From: Ornithinibacillus halotolerans
Lineage (GTDB): Bacteria; Bacillota; Bacilli; Bacillales; Amphibacillaceae
Assembly (NCBI RefSeq): GCF_014637405.1
Contig: NZ_BMEY01000023.1
Span: 1-57,262 of the forward strand
DNA length: 57,262 nt
Reading direction: 5' to 3'
Position 1 is the first letter of the stretch. Each line of letters starts with the position of its first letter. The notes under the pieces were generated by a model that was not told the origin of the DNA, searched no databases, and worked only from the letters and a program-made list of their open reading frames with translations. Positions 1-8,275 of the stretch are shown piece by piece. The translations under genes were made by a program, and so were the position numbers.

Positions 1-50
1 ACCGCCATGAAAGGCAATCGAACAATAAATTGTGAAAATAATCCAAAGAA

Positions 51-96
51 AAATGGTTCCTATCATCTATTTTTGATGATAGGAACCATTTTTAGT
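51..96. terminator. 17-bp perfect hairpin, probable bidirectional terminator
   Basis: A perfect 17-bp inverted repeat (51-67 with 75-91) closes a 7-nt loop. T-rich sequence follows on the plus strand, and on the minus strand the complement of the A-rich 40-50 region supplies another T-rich tail. A 19-nt box at 109-127 lies on the outer side. The same box-plus-hairpin layout is found at the right end of the window. The gene it ends probably lies left of the window. Confidence 0.75.
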
Positions 97-108
97 TATT
101 TTCGGCTA

Positions 109-127
109 GTTTTGTCCCAGCCTCTTT
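109..127 (-). repeat. 19-nt box AAAGAGGCTGGGACAAAAC, copy 1
   Basis: Read on the minus strand, 127-109 is AAAGAGGCTGGGACAAAAC, identical over 19 nt to 57138-57156 on the plus strand. In both copies the box precedes a long perfect hairpin. Here GGCT of the box could pair with AGCC a few bases further on. I recall similar text in other Firmicute intergenic regions but cannot verify it. Confidence 0.7.
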
Positions 128-280
128 ATTTTGTCCTTTAGATGAAACATAATAAATTGGAAAATTGAGGAATAGATACATACATACTTCGCATACAATA
201 GCCTGGAGGTAAAGATTACTAGGAAAATATTCCTAGCCAAGTAAAGATGCCTCACCAATACATTATGGAGGTCTTTATTT

Positions 281-1252
281 ATGTCTGTTATGAACCTATT
301 TAAGCGTACGATGCCTTTTATTTTTGCAAGAATCTTAATTTATGCAGCCTTTGCTGTTGGAGGCCTAATATTTTTAGGTATTATGGTTGGAATTGGATTT
401 TTACTATTTAAGATGTTCGGTGAAAGTTCAGGAGCGTTTCTATTCGTTATGTTAATTGCTTTTGGGGTTGTCTATGGAAGTTTAAAGTTTCTTGAAAGAT
501 ATGTATTGTATATGGTTAAAGTAGCTCATATATCTGTCATTATTGAACTACTAAATAATGGAAAAGTTCCTGAGGGAAAAGGGCAAATAGAATATGGAAA
601 AGACCAAGTGAAAAACAATTTCGGCTCAGCAAATGTAGCCTTTGCTGTTGATCAAATGATTCATGGTGCAGTAAGGCAAATTCAAAGTTGGACAATGCGT
701 GTAGGAGAATTTTTTAGTTTTATTCCTGGCTCCAAAAATATTATCGGTTTTCTTAACGCAGTAATGTCTATCAGTCTAAATTATATTGATGAAGCCATTG
801 TAAGTTATATCATTGTTAGAAAAAATGAAAAGCGTGAGGAAACAGTTTGGAAGTCTGCAGCAGATGGCGTTGTATTATATGCCCAAAGTTGGAAGAGCAT
901 TATTAAAACATCATTAGGATCAGTTGTATTTATATATGCATTTAATATTATTATGTTTATCCTCTTTGCATTACCATTAATGTTTATTTCGAAACTGTTA
1001 TCTGAGAATAATCCAGGATTAGGTTCGGTGCTAGGACTATTAGTCATTATTGGTGCGTACGTTTTAACTACTGCTTTAAAACGAGCAATAATCGATCCAA
1101 TTGTGACGATTTCCATGATTCGGTCCTACCAATCTAGTATTAAAGGTCTTGAACCGGCAATGGATTTACAAGAAAAATTATTAGGTGTTTCATCCAAATT
1201 CAAGCGCTTGTTCAAGAAAAGTGAAGAAGAAGAGAAAAAAGTTACAGCTTAA
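281..1252 (+). CDS. Polytopic membrane protein of unknown function
   Basis: 323 aa. ATG is preceded by ATGGAGG at 265-271. Hydrophobic segments lie near residues 15-45 and 50-70 and in two stretches around 205-260. A less hydrophobic central part (about 80-200) contains amphipathic stretches. The C-terminus is basic then acidic (KKSEEEEKK) and likely cytoplasmic. I see no catalytic motif and no family I can name with certainty. It is monocistronic: a hairpin follows at 1273 and the next gene is a spore protein with its own RBS. An uncharacterised integral membrane protein is all that can be supported. Confidence 0.75.
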   Translation: MSVMNLFKRTMPFIFARILIYAAFAVGGLIFLGIMVGIGFLLFKMFGESSGAFLFVMLIAFGVVYGSLKFLERYVLYMVKVAHISVIIELLNNGKVPEGKGQIEYGKDQVKNNFGSANVAFAVDQMIHGAVRQIQSWTMRVGEFFSFIPGSKNIIGFLNAVMSISLNYIDEAIVSYIIVRKNEKREETVWKSAADGVVLYAQSWKSIIKTSLGSVVFIYAFNIIMFILFALPLMFISKLLSENNPGLGSVLGLLVIIGAYVLTTALKRAIIDPIVTISMIRSYQSSIKGLEPAMDLQEKLLGVSSKFKRLFKKSEEEEKKVTA

Positions 1253-1272
1253 TAATATAAAATGACAATTAA

Positions 1273-1309
1273 TAGAAACAGGAGCAAATGGCGACTGTTT
1301 CTTTTTTAC
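1273..1309 (+). terminator. Rho-independent terminator after membrane protein gene
   Basis: GAAACAG at 1275-1281 pairs with CTGTTTC at 1295-1301 and is followed by TTTTTT. The 7-bp stem has a 13-nt loop. Confidence 0.6.
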
Positions 1310-1379
1310 TTATTTTATATGCATAAAACGATAAGTTGATATCAAACTAACGATAATAACGTAAGTTTGGAGGAAACCT

Positions 1380-1616
1380 ATGTCTGAGCAAAAACAATCA
1401 AATCCAGATAACCGAATGAATAATGTGGAACGGTTACATGACATGATCGAAAATACGAAAGCAAAAATGGAAGAGGCAGAAGCAAGTTTGGAATTTGCAA
1501 GTCCTGAAGAGCGAGAAGCAATTATCCAAAAAAATAGAAATAGGCAACAATCGATACAAGCAATGGATAAGGAAATGAAAGAAGAAATGTCTGCACGTAA
1601 AAAGGGAGAAATATAG
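1380..1616 (+). CDS. tlp: Small acid-soluble spore protein Tlp
   Basis: 78 aa. The N-terminal PDNRMNNVERL, the central EEAEASLEFAS and the basic/acidic C-terminal helix match the pattern of the Tlp family of minor SASPs, which are made in the forespore and packaged in the spore core. The length equals the usual 75-85 aa. The RBS GGAGG lies just upstream of ATG at 1380. It is a single-gene unit with its own terminator. Tlp genes are normally transcribed by forespore sigma factors, but I could not pick out a convincing SigG promoter. This gene supports a spore-forming host. Confidence 0.9.
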   Translation: MSEQKQSNPDNRMNNVERLHDMIENTKAKMEEAEASLEFASPEEREAIIQKNRNRQQSIQAMDKEMKEEMSARKKGEI

Positions 1617-1621
1617 TAGAG

Positions 1622-1660
1622 AAACTGAGACAGATACTTATCTAGTCTCAGTTTTTTTAT
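1622..1660 (+). terminator. Terminator of tlp
   Basis: AACTGAGAC at 1623-1631 pairs with GTCTCAGTT at 1645-1653, followed by a run of T. Confidence 0.85.
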
Positions 1661-1742
1661 ATTTTATTTCATATAAACACTTTTTGTTCGCAATAAAGAA
1701 AAAAATATTCGTTTTATCGTTTTAATTTTCTAAATTATATAG

Positions 1743-1942
1743 TATAATGCAATAAATGGAAAGATAACTTCCATTTGTTTTAGGGCATGATGTTCTTTAT
1801 TGAGAACAAGTGCGTGAGTTTTCTAGTAAAGTGAAATGGAAAGGAGGGAAACTAGAGATTCTTTTACTAGAATGCTACATAGTAGAAACAATCTACTAAA
1901 GAACACCATTGAATTCGATGGAATAGAGTAGGAGGAAAACAA
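1743..1942 (+). promoter_or_regulatory. Structured 5' leader of the subtilisin gene
   Basis: A -10-like TATAAT lies at 1743-1748; no good -35 is seen. The roughly 190 nt before the start codon hold nested pairings. TGTTCTTTA (1791-1799) pairs perfectly with TAAAGAACA (1897-1905). It encloses a 10-bp stem (1821-1830 with 1863-1872) and a 7-bp stem (1880-1886 with 1892-1898), giving a three-way junction. A competing local hairpin uses 1791-1796 with 1803-1808. A separate 8-bp hairpin is 1754-1761/1769-1776. An orphan SD-like AAAGGAGGG lies in the loop of the 10-bp stem. The region fills the 326-bp gap after tlp. It could be a regulatory or stabilising leader; no known riboswitch class is recognised. 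Confidence 0.5.
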
Positions 1943-4900
1943 TTGGGGAAGAAGAAATTCACGAGACTATTTAGTAGTTTCCTAGCCTTTTTAATGGTTA
2001 TTTCGCTAGTAATACCTGTATCAGCGAATGACTATTCAATGGCTAATAACGGTACATTCAAGAAAGAAGTACAAAGTGTAGAAAATATGCAATTGAAGGC
2101 AGCGATTGCTGAACAACTTGCAAATTCTGAAGGATTACCAAAGCTTCATAAAGATTTACAAGGAAAATCTGGAAGTGAGATGGTTCCAGTTATTATCCAT
2201 CTTTCTGAAAAGCCAGTAGCTTTAGAACAAGGGATTGCGGAGTTACAAGGGAAATCCTTGTCTAGTTCAAAAGCGAAAGAAATACGTGACGTAATTAATA
2301 AACAACATGGTCGTGTACTTTCTGAAATGAGCGCAAAGAATATTTTATTTAATAAAGGATTTGAGTATGATACAGTACTGAACGGTTTTTCTGCAGAAGT
2401 AAAAGCAGATGATCTTCAGAAATTACTTGCCATTAAAGGTGTTACTTTAGTTGAACCAGATGCTATTGTATATGCTGATGATGTTCGTAAATCTAGAGAT
2501 GTATCTTCTCTTAAAAATAAGAAGCCAGTTGATTCTTCTTCTAAATTAGAAAAAGATATGGAACTTGGCACTCAAATGAATACAAGTATTGATCATTTAG
2601 GAATTGAGCCAATTTGGGAAGCTGGTTATAAAGGGGCAGGAATTAAAGTAGCGGTACTTGATACTGGTATCGACCCAGACCATCCAGAATTCCAAGGCAT
2701 CTATAAAGGCGGAAAGAACTTTATTCAAAGCAGTTCAGATTATAATCGTGAACGTGCAGACGATGATGCTCGTGAAACATCTCCTGCAGAACGTCCAGCA
2801 CATATGCCAGAAGTAAATGCAAGTGGTCGTACATTCTGGACAGACCATGGAACGCACGTAGCTGGTACAATTGCTGCAATTGGTGCAAATGAATATGGAA
2901 TTAAAGGGGTTGCACCGGAAATTGACTTATACGCTTACCGTGTATTAGGTGCGTATGGTAGTGGTGCTACTGCTGGTATTATAGCAGCAGTTGAAGAGGC
3001 AGTTAATCAAGATATGGATGTTATTAACCTATCACTTGGTGGGGGAAGTAACTCTGAGAATGATAGTTTAGCTTATGCAATTAATAATGCGATGATGGCT
3101 GACGTGATAGCTGTACTTTCATCTGGAAACTCAGGCCCAGGACGTGGATCTGTTACAACTCCAGGAACTTCACGTTTAGCAATTACTGTAGGTAACACGA
3201 CTAATCCAGAAACACAACATAGTGCAGTAGTAAATGTTTCTGTTCCAAGTAATGATTATGGCTATTCTAAAGACTTGAAATTTATGGCTACAACATTTGG
3301 ACAAGATCTAGCTAATCAACTTGACGGTGAGTATGAGCTAGTCGCTGTTCCTGGATTTGGTGCTTTAGAAGACTATGAAGGAATTGATGTGGAAGGTAAA
3401 GTTGCACTAATTTCTCGTGGAGAGCTTGCGTTTGTTGATAAAATTGCAAATGCAAAGGCAAACGGCGCAGTGGCAACTATTATTCATAACTTCTCTGGTG
3501 GAACGAATGCACCTGGTCCAGCTGATATTTTCTTAGGTGATTCATTCGACTTCATACCTACGATTGATATGTCTGTAACAGACGGAGAGGCTATTCGTAG
3601 TGCACTTGAAGTAGGACCAGGAACTGTATCGTTCTCTGAGTTTTCTTCAGTACAAACTGCTGGTGATGAAATCAATGATTCAAGTTCACGTGGTCCATCC
3701 AGACCGAACTTTGATATTAAACCAGATGTTCTAGCTCCTGGAACAAATATCATGTCATCTATCCCTGCTTACAAATGGGATTTCCCAGATGCAAGCTATG
3801 AACAGTCTTATGATCGTTTTACAGGTACATCAATGTCAGCACCACATATTACTGGAATTGCAGCATTAATCAAGCAAGCAAATCCAGACTGGAATGCATT
3901 TGATGTGAAAGTATCACTTTCAAATACTGCAAAACTTCTAGATAAAGATAGATATGATGTTTTTGATCAAGGTGCAGGTCGAGTAAATGCTTATGCTGCA
4001 GTATTCCCAAGTGTACTTGCTTACGCTGAAGATGAAGCAGTACTTGATTCAAGCGGAGAAATTGTACCAAATATCAAAGGTACAGTTACATTTGGTCCAC
4101 AAGATCTAAGTGAAGAGATTTCTGTTACGAAGCAAATTCGTGTGAAAGATTTAAAAGGATTAGGTGGGGACTTCAATGTAGAAGTTGAAGTAACGAAGCC
4201 ATTCTCAGATGCATATTTAAGAGTTGATAAAGAGTCGTTTACGTTAGCACCAAATGGAGAAGAATTAGTTGAAGTAACATTAGTAGTTGGAGGACAAGAT
4301 ACTCAAAGAGGTGACGAGTTCTTAGGCTATATCCATATTAATGGAGGAGAAAATCAAATTTCTCTACCATTTGCTGCCGATTTTAGTCCTCAGGAAGAAG
4401 CAGTTTACGAAATAAGAGATATGAGAATCTCTGAAACTGATTTATCCTTCAATGGTGATGGAGTAAATGATGTAGCAAGACTTGATTTCACCATTACAGG
4501 GGATGTTTTAACAAACTACCTTGAAGTTTGGGACTTCGAAGACCCATATGGTGGCTATTATGGTGATGGTTATATTGGATACCTACACGCTGGGAATTCC
4601 TTAGGTGCAGGATCCTACTATCTAAATGTTACTGGGGAATATACACCATGGGCTCCACCACAGGAATTAACAACGATTCCAGATGGAGTATATTCAATTG
4701 ACTTTACTGCTCTGACACCAACTGGTGATGTTATCAGTGACTGGGTTGGTCCATTATTTGTTAAGTCGACACTTCCTGTGATTACAGGTGAAGTAGCTGA
4801 AAACAAAATTACTGGCCAGGTATCAGATGATTACCTCCACTACATTGACGTTTTAGCAGATTGGGGTTATTCTTACGATCTCAATGAAAAGCTGTCAGCA

Positions 4901-5668
4901 TCTTATAGCTTCATAAATGAAGACGTAGAGAGTGATCCAGTAGAGTTCGTACTAGAACAAGATGGTTCATTTGAAATTGATGTTCCAGAAAGTGCTGAAA
5001 TGGTTACTGTTCACATTTTAGATGCTGCTGGTAATAGTGGAACTGCAGAATTTGAAATTGAAAGAGATGGAGAAGATCCAGAACCAGTTATCAGTCTAGA
5101 TGTTAATCCTGATTCTGTTAACCTTGAAGTAGGAGAAACAGCTTCAGTTGTAGTAACAGAAACTACTACAGTTGGTGACGAGTCTACAGAAGAAGATGTA
5201 ACAGCTCTAGCTGATTACTCTGTAGCTGACGAATCTGTTGCAACTGTTGATGCTGGAGTTATTACTGCAGTTGGTGCAGGTGAAACAACAGTAACGATTA
5301 CTTACGGTGAAAATGAAGTAACTGTAGAAGTTACTGTCGTTGAAGGTAACATCGGTGAGCCTGTTGAAGTATCATTAGAGGTTGACAAAGCTCTAATGAT
5401 GGTAACAGTTGGTCAAACTGATAATGTTACTGTTACAGAAGTTAGAACTTACGAAGATGGTAGTACAGAAGAAGTAGATGTAACTGCAGATGCTTCCTAT
5501 GTAATGGCCAACGAAAGAATTGCTTCTGTAGATCAAGGTGCCGTAACTGGTTTAATGCCTGGTATTACAGCAATGACAGTAACATATAACGGTAATTCCG
5601 TAGATGTTATGCTTGCTATTGCTAGTGATGCAAGTGATCGACCAGTAAGACCTCTACCAGGAAGATAA
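1943..5668 (+). CDS. Secreted multidomain subtilisin-like serine protease (S8)
   Basis: 1241 aa with a TTG start; AGGAGG at 1930-1935 sets it. Signal peptide at residues 1-28 (KKK, hydrophobic core, VSA). Inhibitor I9-type propeptide at about 80-180. S8 catalytic domain with Asp240 (VLDTGID), His302 (DHGTHVAG), oxyanion Asn396 (SSGNSGP) and Ser630 (GTSMSAPH). A PA domain is inserted at about 440-565. Fn3-like/beta domains follow at 710-1040, and two BIG2-type Ig-like repeats lie at about 1048-1132 and 1140-1228. There is no LPXTG anchor, so it is likely released or wall-retained through the Ig repeats. Length and order resemble Vpr-type minor extracellular proteases, with extra Ig domains. 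Transcription appears monocistronic, behind a structured leader. Confidence 0.92.
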   Translation: MGKKKFTRLFSSFLAFLMVISLVIPVSANDYSMANNGTFKKEVQSVENMQLKAAIAEQLANSEGLPKLHKDLQGKSGSEMVPVIIHLSEKPVALEQGIAELQGKSLSSSKAKEIRDVINKQHGRVLSEMSAKNILFNKGFEYDTVLNGFSAEVKADDLQKLLAIKGVTLVEPDAIVYADDVRKSRDVSSLKNKKPVDSSSKLEKDMELGTQMNTSIDHLGIEPIWEAGYKGAGIKVAVLDTGIDPDHPEFQGIYKGGKNFIQSSSDYNRERADDDARETSPAERPAHMPEVNASGRTFWTDHGTHVAGTIAAIGANEYGIKGVAPEIDLYAYRVLGAYGSGATAGIIAAVEEAVNQDMDVINLSLGGGSNSENDSLAYAINNAMMADVIAVLSSGNSGPGRGSVTTPGTSRLAITVGNTTNPETQHSAVVNVSVPSNDYGYSKDLKFMATTFGQDLANQLDGEYELVAVPGFGALEDYEGIDVEGKVALISRGELAFVDKIANAKANGAVATIIHNFSGGTNAPGPADIFLGDSFDFIPTIDMSVTDGEAIRSALEVGPGTVSFSEFSSVQTAGDEINDSSSRGPSRPNFDIKPDVLAPGTNIMSSIPAYKWDFPDASYEQSYDRFTGTSMSAPHITGIAALIKQANPDWNAFDVKVSLSNTAKLLDKDRYDVFDQGAGRVNAYAAVFPSVLAYAEDEAVLDSSGEIVPNIKGTVTFGPQDLSEEISVTKQIRVKDLKGLGGDFNVEVEVTKPFSDAYLRVDKESFTLAPNGEELVEVTLVVGGQDTQRGDEFLGYIHINGGENQISLPFAADFSPQEEAVYEIRDMRISETDLSFNGDGVNDVARLDFTITGDVLTNYLEVWDFEDPYGGYYGDGYIGYLHAGNSLGAGSYYLNVTGEYTPWAPPQELTTIPDGVYSIDFTALTPTGDVISDWVGPLFVKSTLPVITGEVAENKITGQVSDDYLHYIDVLADWGYSYDLNEKLSASYSFINEDVESDPVEFVLEQDGSFEIDVPESAEMVTVHILDAAGNSGTAEFEIERDGEDPEPVISLDVNPDSVNLEVGETASVVVTETTTVGDESTEEDVTALADYSVADESVATVDAGVITAVGAGETTVTITYGENEVTVEVTVVEGNIGEPVEVSLEVDKALMMVTVGQTDNVTVTEVRTYEDGSTEEVDVTADASYVMANERIASVDQGAVTGLMPGITAMTVTYNGNSVDVMLAIASDASDRPVRPLPGR

Positions 5669-5697
5669 TAAATTTTCCATAAGTAGATATTAAGTTG

Positions 5698-5732
5698 AAA
5701 GAGCCAGCATCCTCTATGCTGGCTCTTTCTTA
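5698..5732 (+). terminator. Terminator of the subtilisin gene
   Basis: A 13-bp perfect stem, AAAGAGCCAGCAT (5698-5710) with its complement at 5716-5728, has a 5-nt loop and a T-rich tail. Confidence 0.9.
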
Positions 5733-5734
5733 TG

Positions 5735-5776
5735 AAAAAGAAGCAGAATTCTAATGAAAGAGTTCTGCTTCTTTAC
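5735..5776 (-). terminator. Terminator of the metNIQ operon
   Basis: AAAGAAGCAGAA (5737-5748) pairs with TTCTGCTTCTTT (5763-5774), placed just 3' of metQ on the minus strand. The AAAAAG at 5735-5740 gives Ts on that strand. Confidence 0.8.
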
Positions 5777-5792
5777 TATATGTTTATCCTTA

Positions 5793-6626
5793 TTATTCAA
5801 ACGCTGGTACAGCTGATTCAGGATAATTCTCTTCTAAAAATTGTTTTACTTCTGAGCTTGTCATTGCTTCTGCTAACTTTTGAATTGGTTCTGAATCTAC
5901 ATTATCTTCTCTAGCAACTAACGATATAGCGAAATCAGCAATTGGCTCTTCGACTAATAAAGCATCTTCACTAGGAACTAGATTTAAAGGTGCAGCATAA
6001 GAAGGATACATGATAGAAGCATCTGCATCATCGTACATTCTTGCTAACATTAGTAAGTCAACTTCTTGAAAATCATAATTATTTGGATTTTCTACAATAT
6101 CTTTTAAAGAACCATAGATTCCAGCTTCTTCATCTAACGTAATGATTCCCTTATCATCTAGAAATGCTAAAGCACGACCTTGGTTAGTAGGGTCATTTGG
6201 TAGAGCAATTGTAGCACCATCTGGAAGTTCTTCCAAAGAGCTGTATTCCTTAGAATATAGACCAAGTGCAGCATGGTAAATCGGTTCAACTACAACTAGA
6301 TTCGCATCATTGTTTTCATTGAAAGTTTGCATCCAAAGTCCGTGGCCAAAGAAGTTTGCATCTACTTCTTTAGCTTGTAATGCTGTATTTGGTTGAATAT
6401 TATCACCTAAAACTACAATTTCCAATTTAATACCTTGTTCTTCAAGTAATGGTTCAGCTACCTCTAGAACTTCAGTCATTGGAGGAATTAAAGATGCAAC
6501 TTTTAATGTAACTTCTTCTTGAGTATTAGTGTTATTTTGGTTATTTTCTGCATTTTTGTCTTCAGATTGGCCACATCCTGCAAGAATGAGTAGTGATAAC
6601 GTAATTAACATGATTAGTTTTTTCAT
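5793..6626 (-). CDS. metQ: Methionine-type ABC transporter substrate-binding lipoprotein MetQ
   Basis: 277 aa from ATG at 6626, chosen over an upstream in-frame ATG (6656) because AAAGGAG lies about 10 nt before it and because it gives a clean lipoprotein signal (lipobox LAGC, Cys18). This is the NlpA/MetQ family: it binds L- or D-methionine (some members bind other ligands) outside the membrane and passes it to MetI. Recognisable family segments are VASLIPPMTEVLE, LDDKGIITL and NNYDFQEVD. It is the last gene of metN-metI-metQ, 16 nt after metI. Ligand specificity cannot be read from the sequence. Confidence 0.88.
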   Translation of the reverse strand: MKKLIMLITLSLLILAGCGQSEDKNAENNQNNTNTQEEVTLKVASLIPPMTEVLEVAEPLLEEQGIKLEIVVLGDNIQPNTALQAKEVDANFFGHGLWMQTFNENNDANLVVVEPIYHAALGLYSKEYSSLEELPDGATIALPNDPTNQGRALAFLDDKGIITLDEEAGIYGSLKDIVENPNNYDFQEVDLLMLARMYDDADASIMYPSYAAPLNLVPSEDALLVEEPIADFAISLVAREDNVDSEPIQKLAEAMTSSEVKQFLEENYPESAVPAFE

Positions 6627-6642
6627 CGTTGTTAAGCTCCTT

Positions 6643-7317
6643 TTATCGTTTATCAATTGTTTTAGAAATTGTTGTACCTAAAAATTGGATTAGCTGTACT
6701 AGAATGATCATGATGATAATCATATAGGTCATTAGTTCCGTTTCAAATCGCTGATAGCCATAGCGGATAGCAAAGTCTCCTATTCCACCACCACCAACAA
6801 CACCGACAATAGTTGAGTAAGAAATAAAACTAATTGTTGATGTAGTAAGTCCTAGAACTAATCCTGATCGTGCTTCTACAAATAAAAATTTAAATATAAT
6901 CTCTCGGGTTGAAGCCCCCATGGATATTGCAGCTTCAATGACTCCTTTAGGAACGTCTATTAATGACTGTTCCACTAACCTGGAGTAATAAGCAATGGCA
7001 ATAATGGAAAGTGGTACAGTTGCAGCTGCAGTACCAATTGCAGTACCTATTATCCATCTTGTAAAAGGAATAAGAAAAATGACAAATAACAAGAAAGGGA
7101 AGGAACGAACTATATTTACAAATAAGTTCAAGAGAGAGAAAACATAACGATTCTCTAAAAGTTGTCCTTTTCTAGTAAGAAATAGCAATGTACCAAGAGG
7201 TAGTCCTAAACCAATCGCAAATAAGATAGATACGCCTACCATGATAAAGGTTTCACCGATGGATTGCCAAATTTCTGCTTGGTATTGAACTAGTATTTCA
7301 GGCATTGTCTGACTCAC
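6643..7317 (-). CDS. metI: Methionine-type ABC transporter permease MetI
   Basis: 224 aa, the usual length for MetI. About five hydrophobic segments are seen. The EAA loop that docks on the ATPase begins near residue 128 (EAAISMGAS). Its start overlaps the 3' end of metN by 20 nt, consistent with translational coupling; ATG at 7305 (residue 5) is an alternative. It forms the membrane channel of the importer, with two copies per transporter. Confidence 0.9.
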   Translation of the reverse strand: MSQTMPEILVQYQAEIWQSIGETFIMVGVSILFAIGLGLPLGTLLFLTRKGQLLENRYVFSLLNLFVNIVRSFPFLLFVIFLIPFTRWIIGTAIGTAAATVPLSIIAIAYYSRLVEQSLIDVPKGVIEAAISMGASTREIIFKFLFVEARSGLVLGLTTSTISFISYSTIVGVVGGGGIGDFAIRYGYQRFETELMTYMIIIMIILVQLIQFLGTTISKTIDKR

Positions 7318-8062
7318 GCTCCTCTGTCAATTGAGTTAAGAACCAGTCTGGAGTGTGATCAGAATTAACTATACCTTTTGGCTTAATATCTACTGTTTCA
7401 TATACTTGTCCATTATCAATGATCGTCACTCGATTACAAATGCTTTTTATGAGGTCCATTTCATGACTGACGATAACAATGGTTACATCTAGCTCTTTAT
7501 GTATAGACTGTAATACTTCAAGAATTTCTTTCGTTGTATTCGGATCAAGTGCAGAAGTTGGTTCATCACATAACAGTATTTTTGGTTTATTTGCTAGTGC
7601 TCTTGCAATAGCTACCCGCTGTTTCTGTCCACCACTTAATTGACTAGGGTACTTGGACATAAGGTCTTCTAAACCAACAAAACGTAGTACTTCTCTCACA
7701 CGGTCCAGTCTTTCTTTTTTCGGATACCTTGCTAATTCTAAAGGTACAAGCACGTTTTCCAACACCGTTTTATTGGATACAAGATTAAAATGTTGAAAAA
7801 TCATCCCAATTGATTGACGAGCATGACGTAATTTTTGTTTCGATAGATTAGTTAGATCCTCTCCATCAACGATAACGGTTCCGCTGCTAGGAATTTCTAG
7901 GAGATTAATTAATCGTAATAGAGTAGATTTGCCTGCCCCACTTCTACCAATAATGCCGTATATATCGCCACGATTGATTGATAGTGATACGGAATCAATT
8001 GCATGAAAGGTAGAGTTGTCTTTTTGATTATAGACTTTAGATACGTCTATTAGCGATATCAT
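7298..8062 (-). CDS. metN: Methionine-type ABC transporter ATPase, short form lacking NIL domain
   Basis: 254 aa. Walker A is at 39-46 (GRSGAGKS), Q-loop Gln90, signature LSGGQ at 142-146 and Walker B at 162-167 (ILLCDE). It is MetN-like by sequence and by operon order. Typical MetN proteins run to about 340 aa because of a C-terminal NIL/ACT regulatory domain that senses methionine (trans-inhibition). Here the protein stops right after the nucleotide-binding domain. The stop is followed in register by metI, so this looks like a genuine short form, not a frameshift. The RBS lies in the CCAACCTCC complement at about 8070-8078. Only about 95 nt precede it before the window's next divergent sequence, too little for an S-box. 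Confidence 0.85.
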   Translation of the reverse strand: MISLIDVSKVYNQKDNSTFHAIDSVSLSINRGDIYGIIGRSGAGKSTLLRLINLLEIPSSGTVIVDGEDLTNLSKQKLRHARQSIGMIFQHFNLVSNKTVLENVLVPLELARYPKKERLDRVREVLRFVGLEDLMSKYPSQLSGGQKQRVAIARALANKPKILLCDEPTSALDPNTTKEILEVLQSIHKELDVTIVIVSHEMDLIKSICNRVTIIDNGQVYETVDIKPKGIVNSDHTPDWFLTQLTEERESDNA

Positions 8063-8181
8063 CTGATACCAACCTCCTTTTTACCCTTCTTGATGTCTAC
8101 ACCAAAATCATTATAAAGGTAATTTAATATATTTGCTAATAGTTCAGTTTATTAAGTAATGAATTGGAAAGAAAAAAATCC

Positions 8182-8210
8182 AAGGAGGACGTATGACAAG
8201 GGAAATATAG
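8182..8210 (+). other. Five-codon minigene behind a strong SD
   Basis: AAGGAGG at 8182-8188 is followed after 4 nt by ATG ACA AGG GAA ATA TAG (8193-8210), encoding MTREI. It lies upstream of the probable hen1 promoter, so it is either a leader peptide from a more distal promoter or the remnant of a lost gene. It sits in the 213-nt gap between divergent metN and hen1. Confidence 0.35.
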
Positions 8211-8233
8211 GTTACCAAGTGTTATACAAATTA

Positions 8234-8242
8234 TGGTATATT
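8234..8242 (+). promoter_or_regulatory. Extended -10 promoter candidate for hen1-pnkp
   Basis: TGGTATATT, an extended -10 (TGN plus TATATT at 8237-8242), lies 34 nt before the chosen hen1 ATG. No good -35 is seen, which extended -10 promoters tolerate. Confidence 0.4.
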
Positions 8243-8275
8243 GTAATAAAACTTAAACAATTAAGAGGTGGTATG

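Noticed and set aside
5732-5914. 60-aa plus-strand ORF after the subtilisin gene
   Set aside because: It is formed by the convergent metQ terminator and antisense of metQ.
8063-8158. S-box (SAM-I) riboswitch before metNIQ
   Set aside because: The space is too short and no S-box helices are visible.
8159-8275. N-terminal extension of Hen1 from 8159
   Set aside because: No SD before 8159; a good SD precedes 8276, and the extension crosses the promoter candidate.
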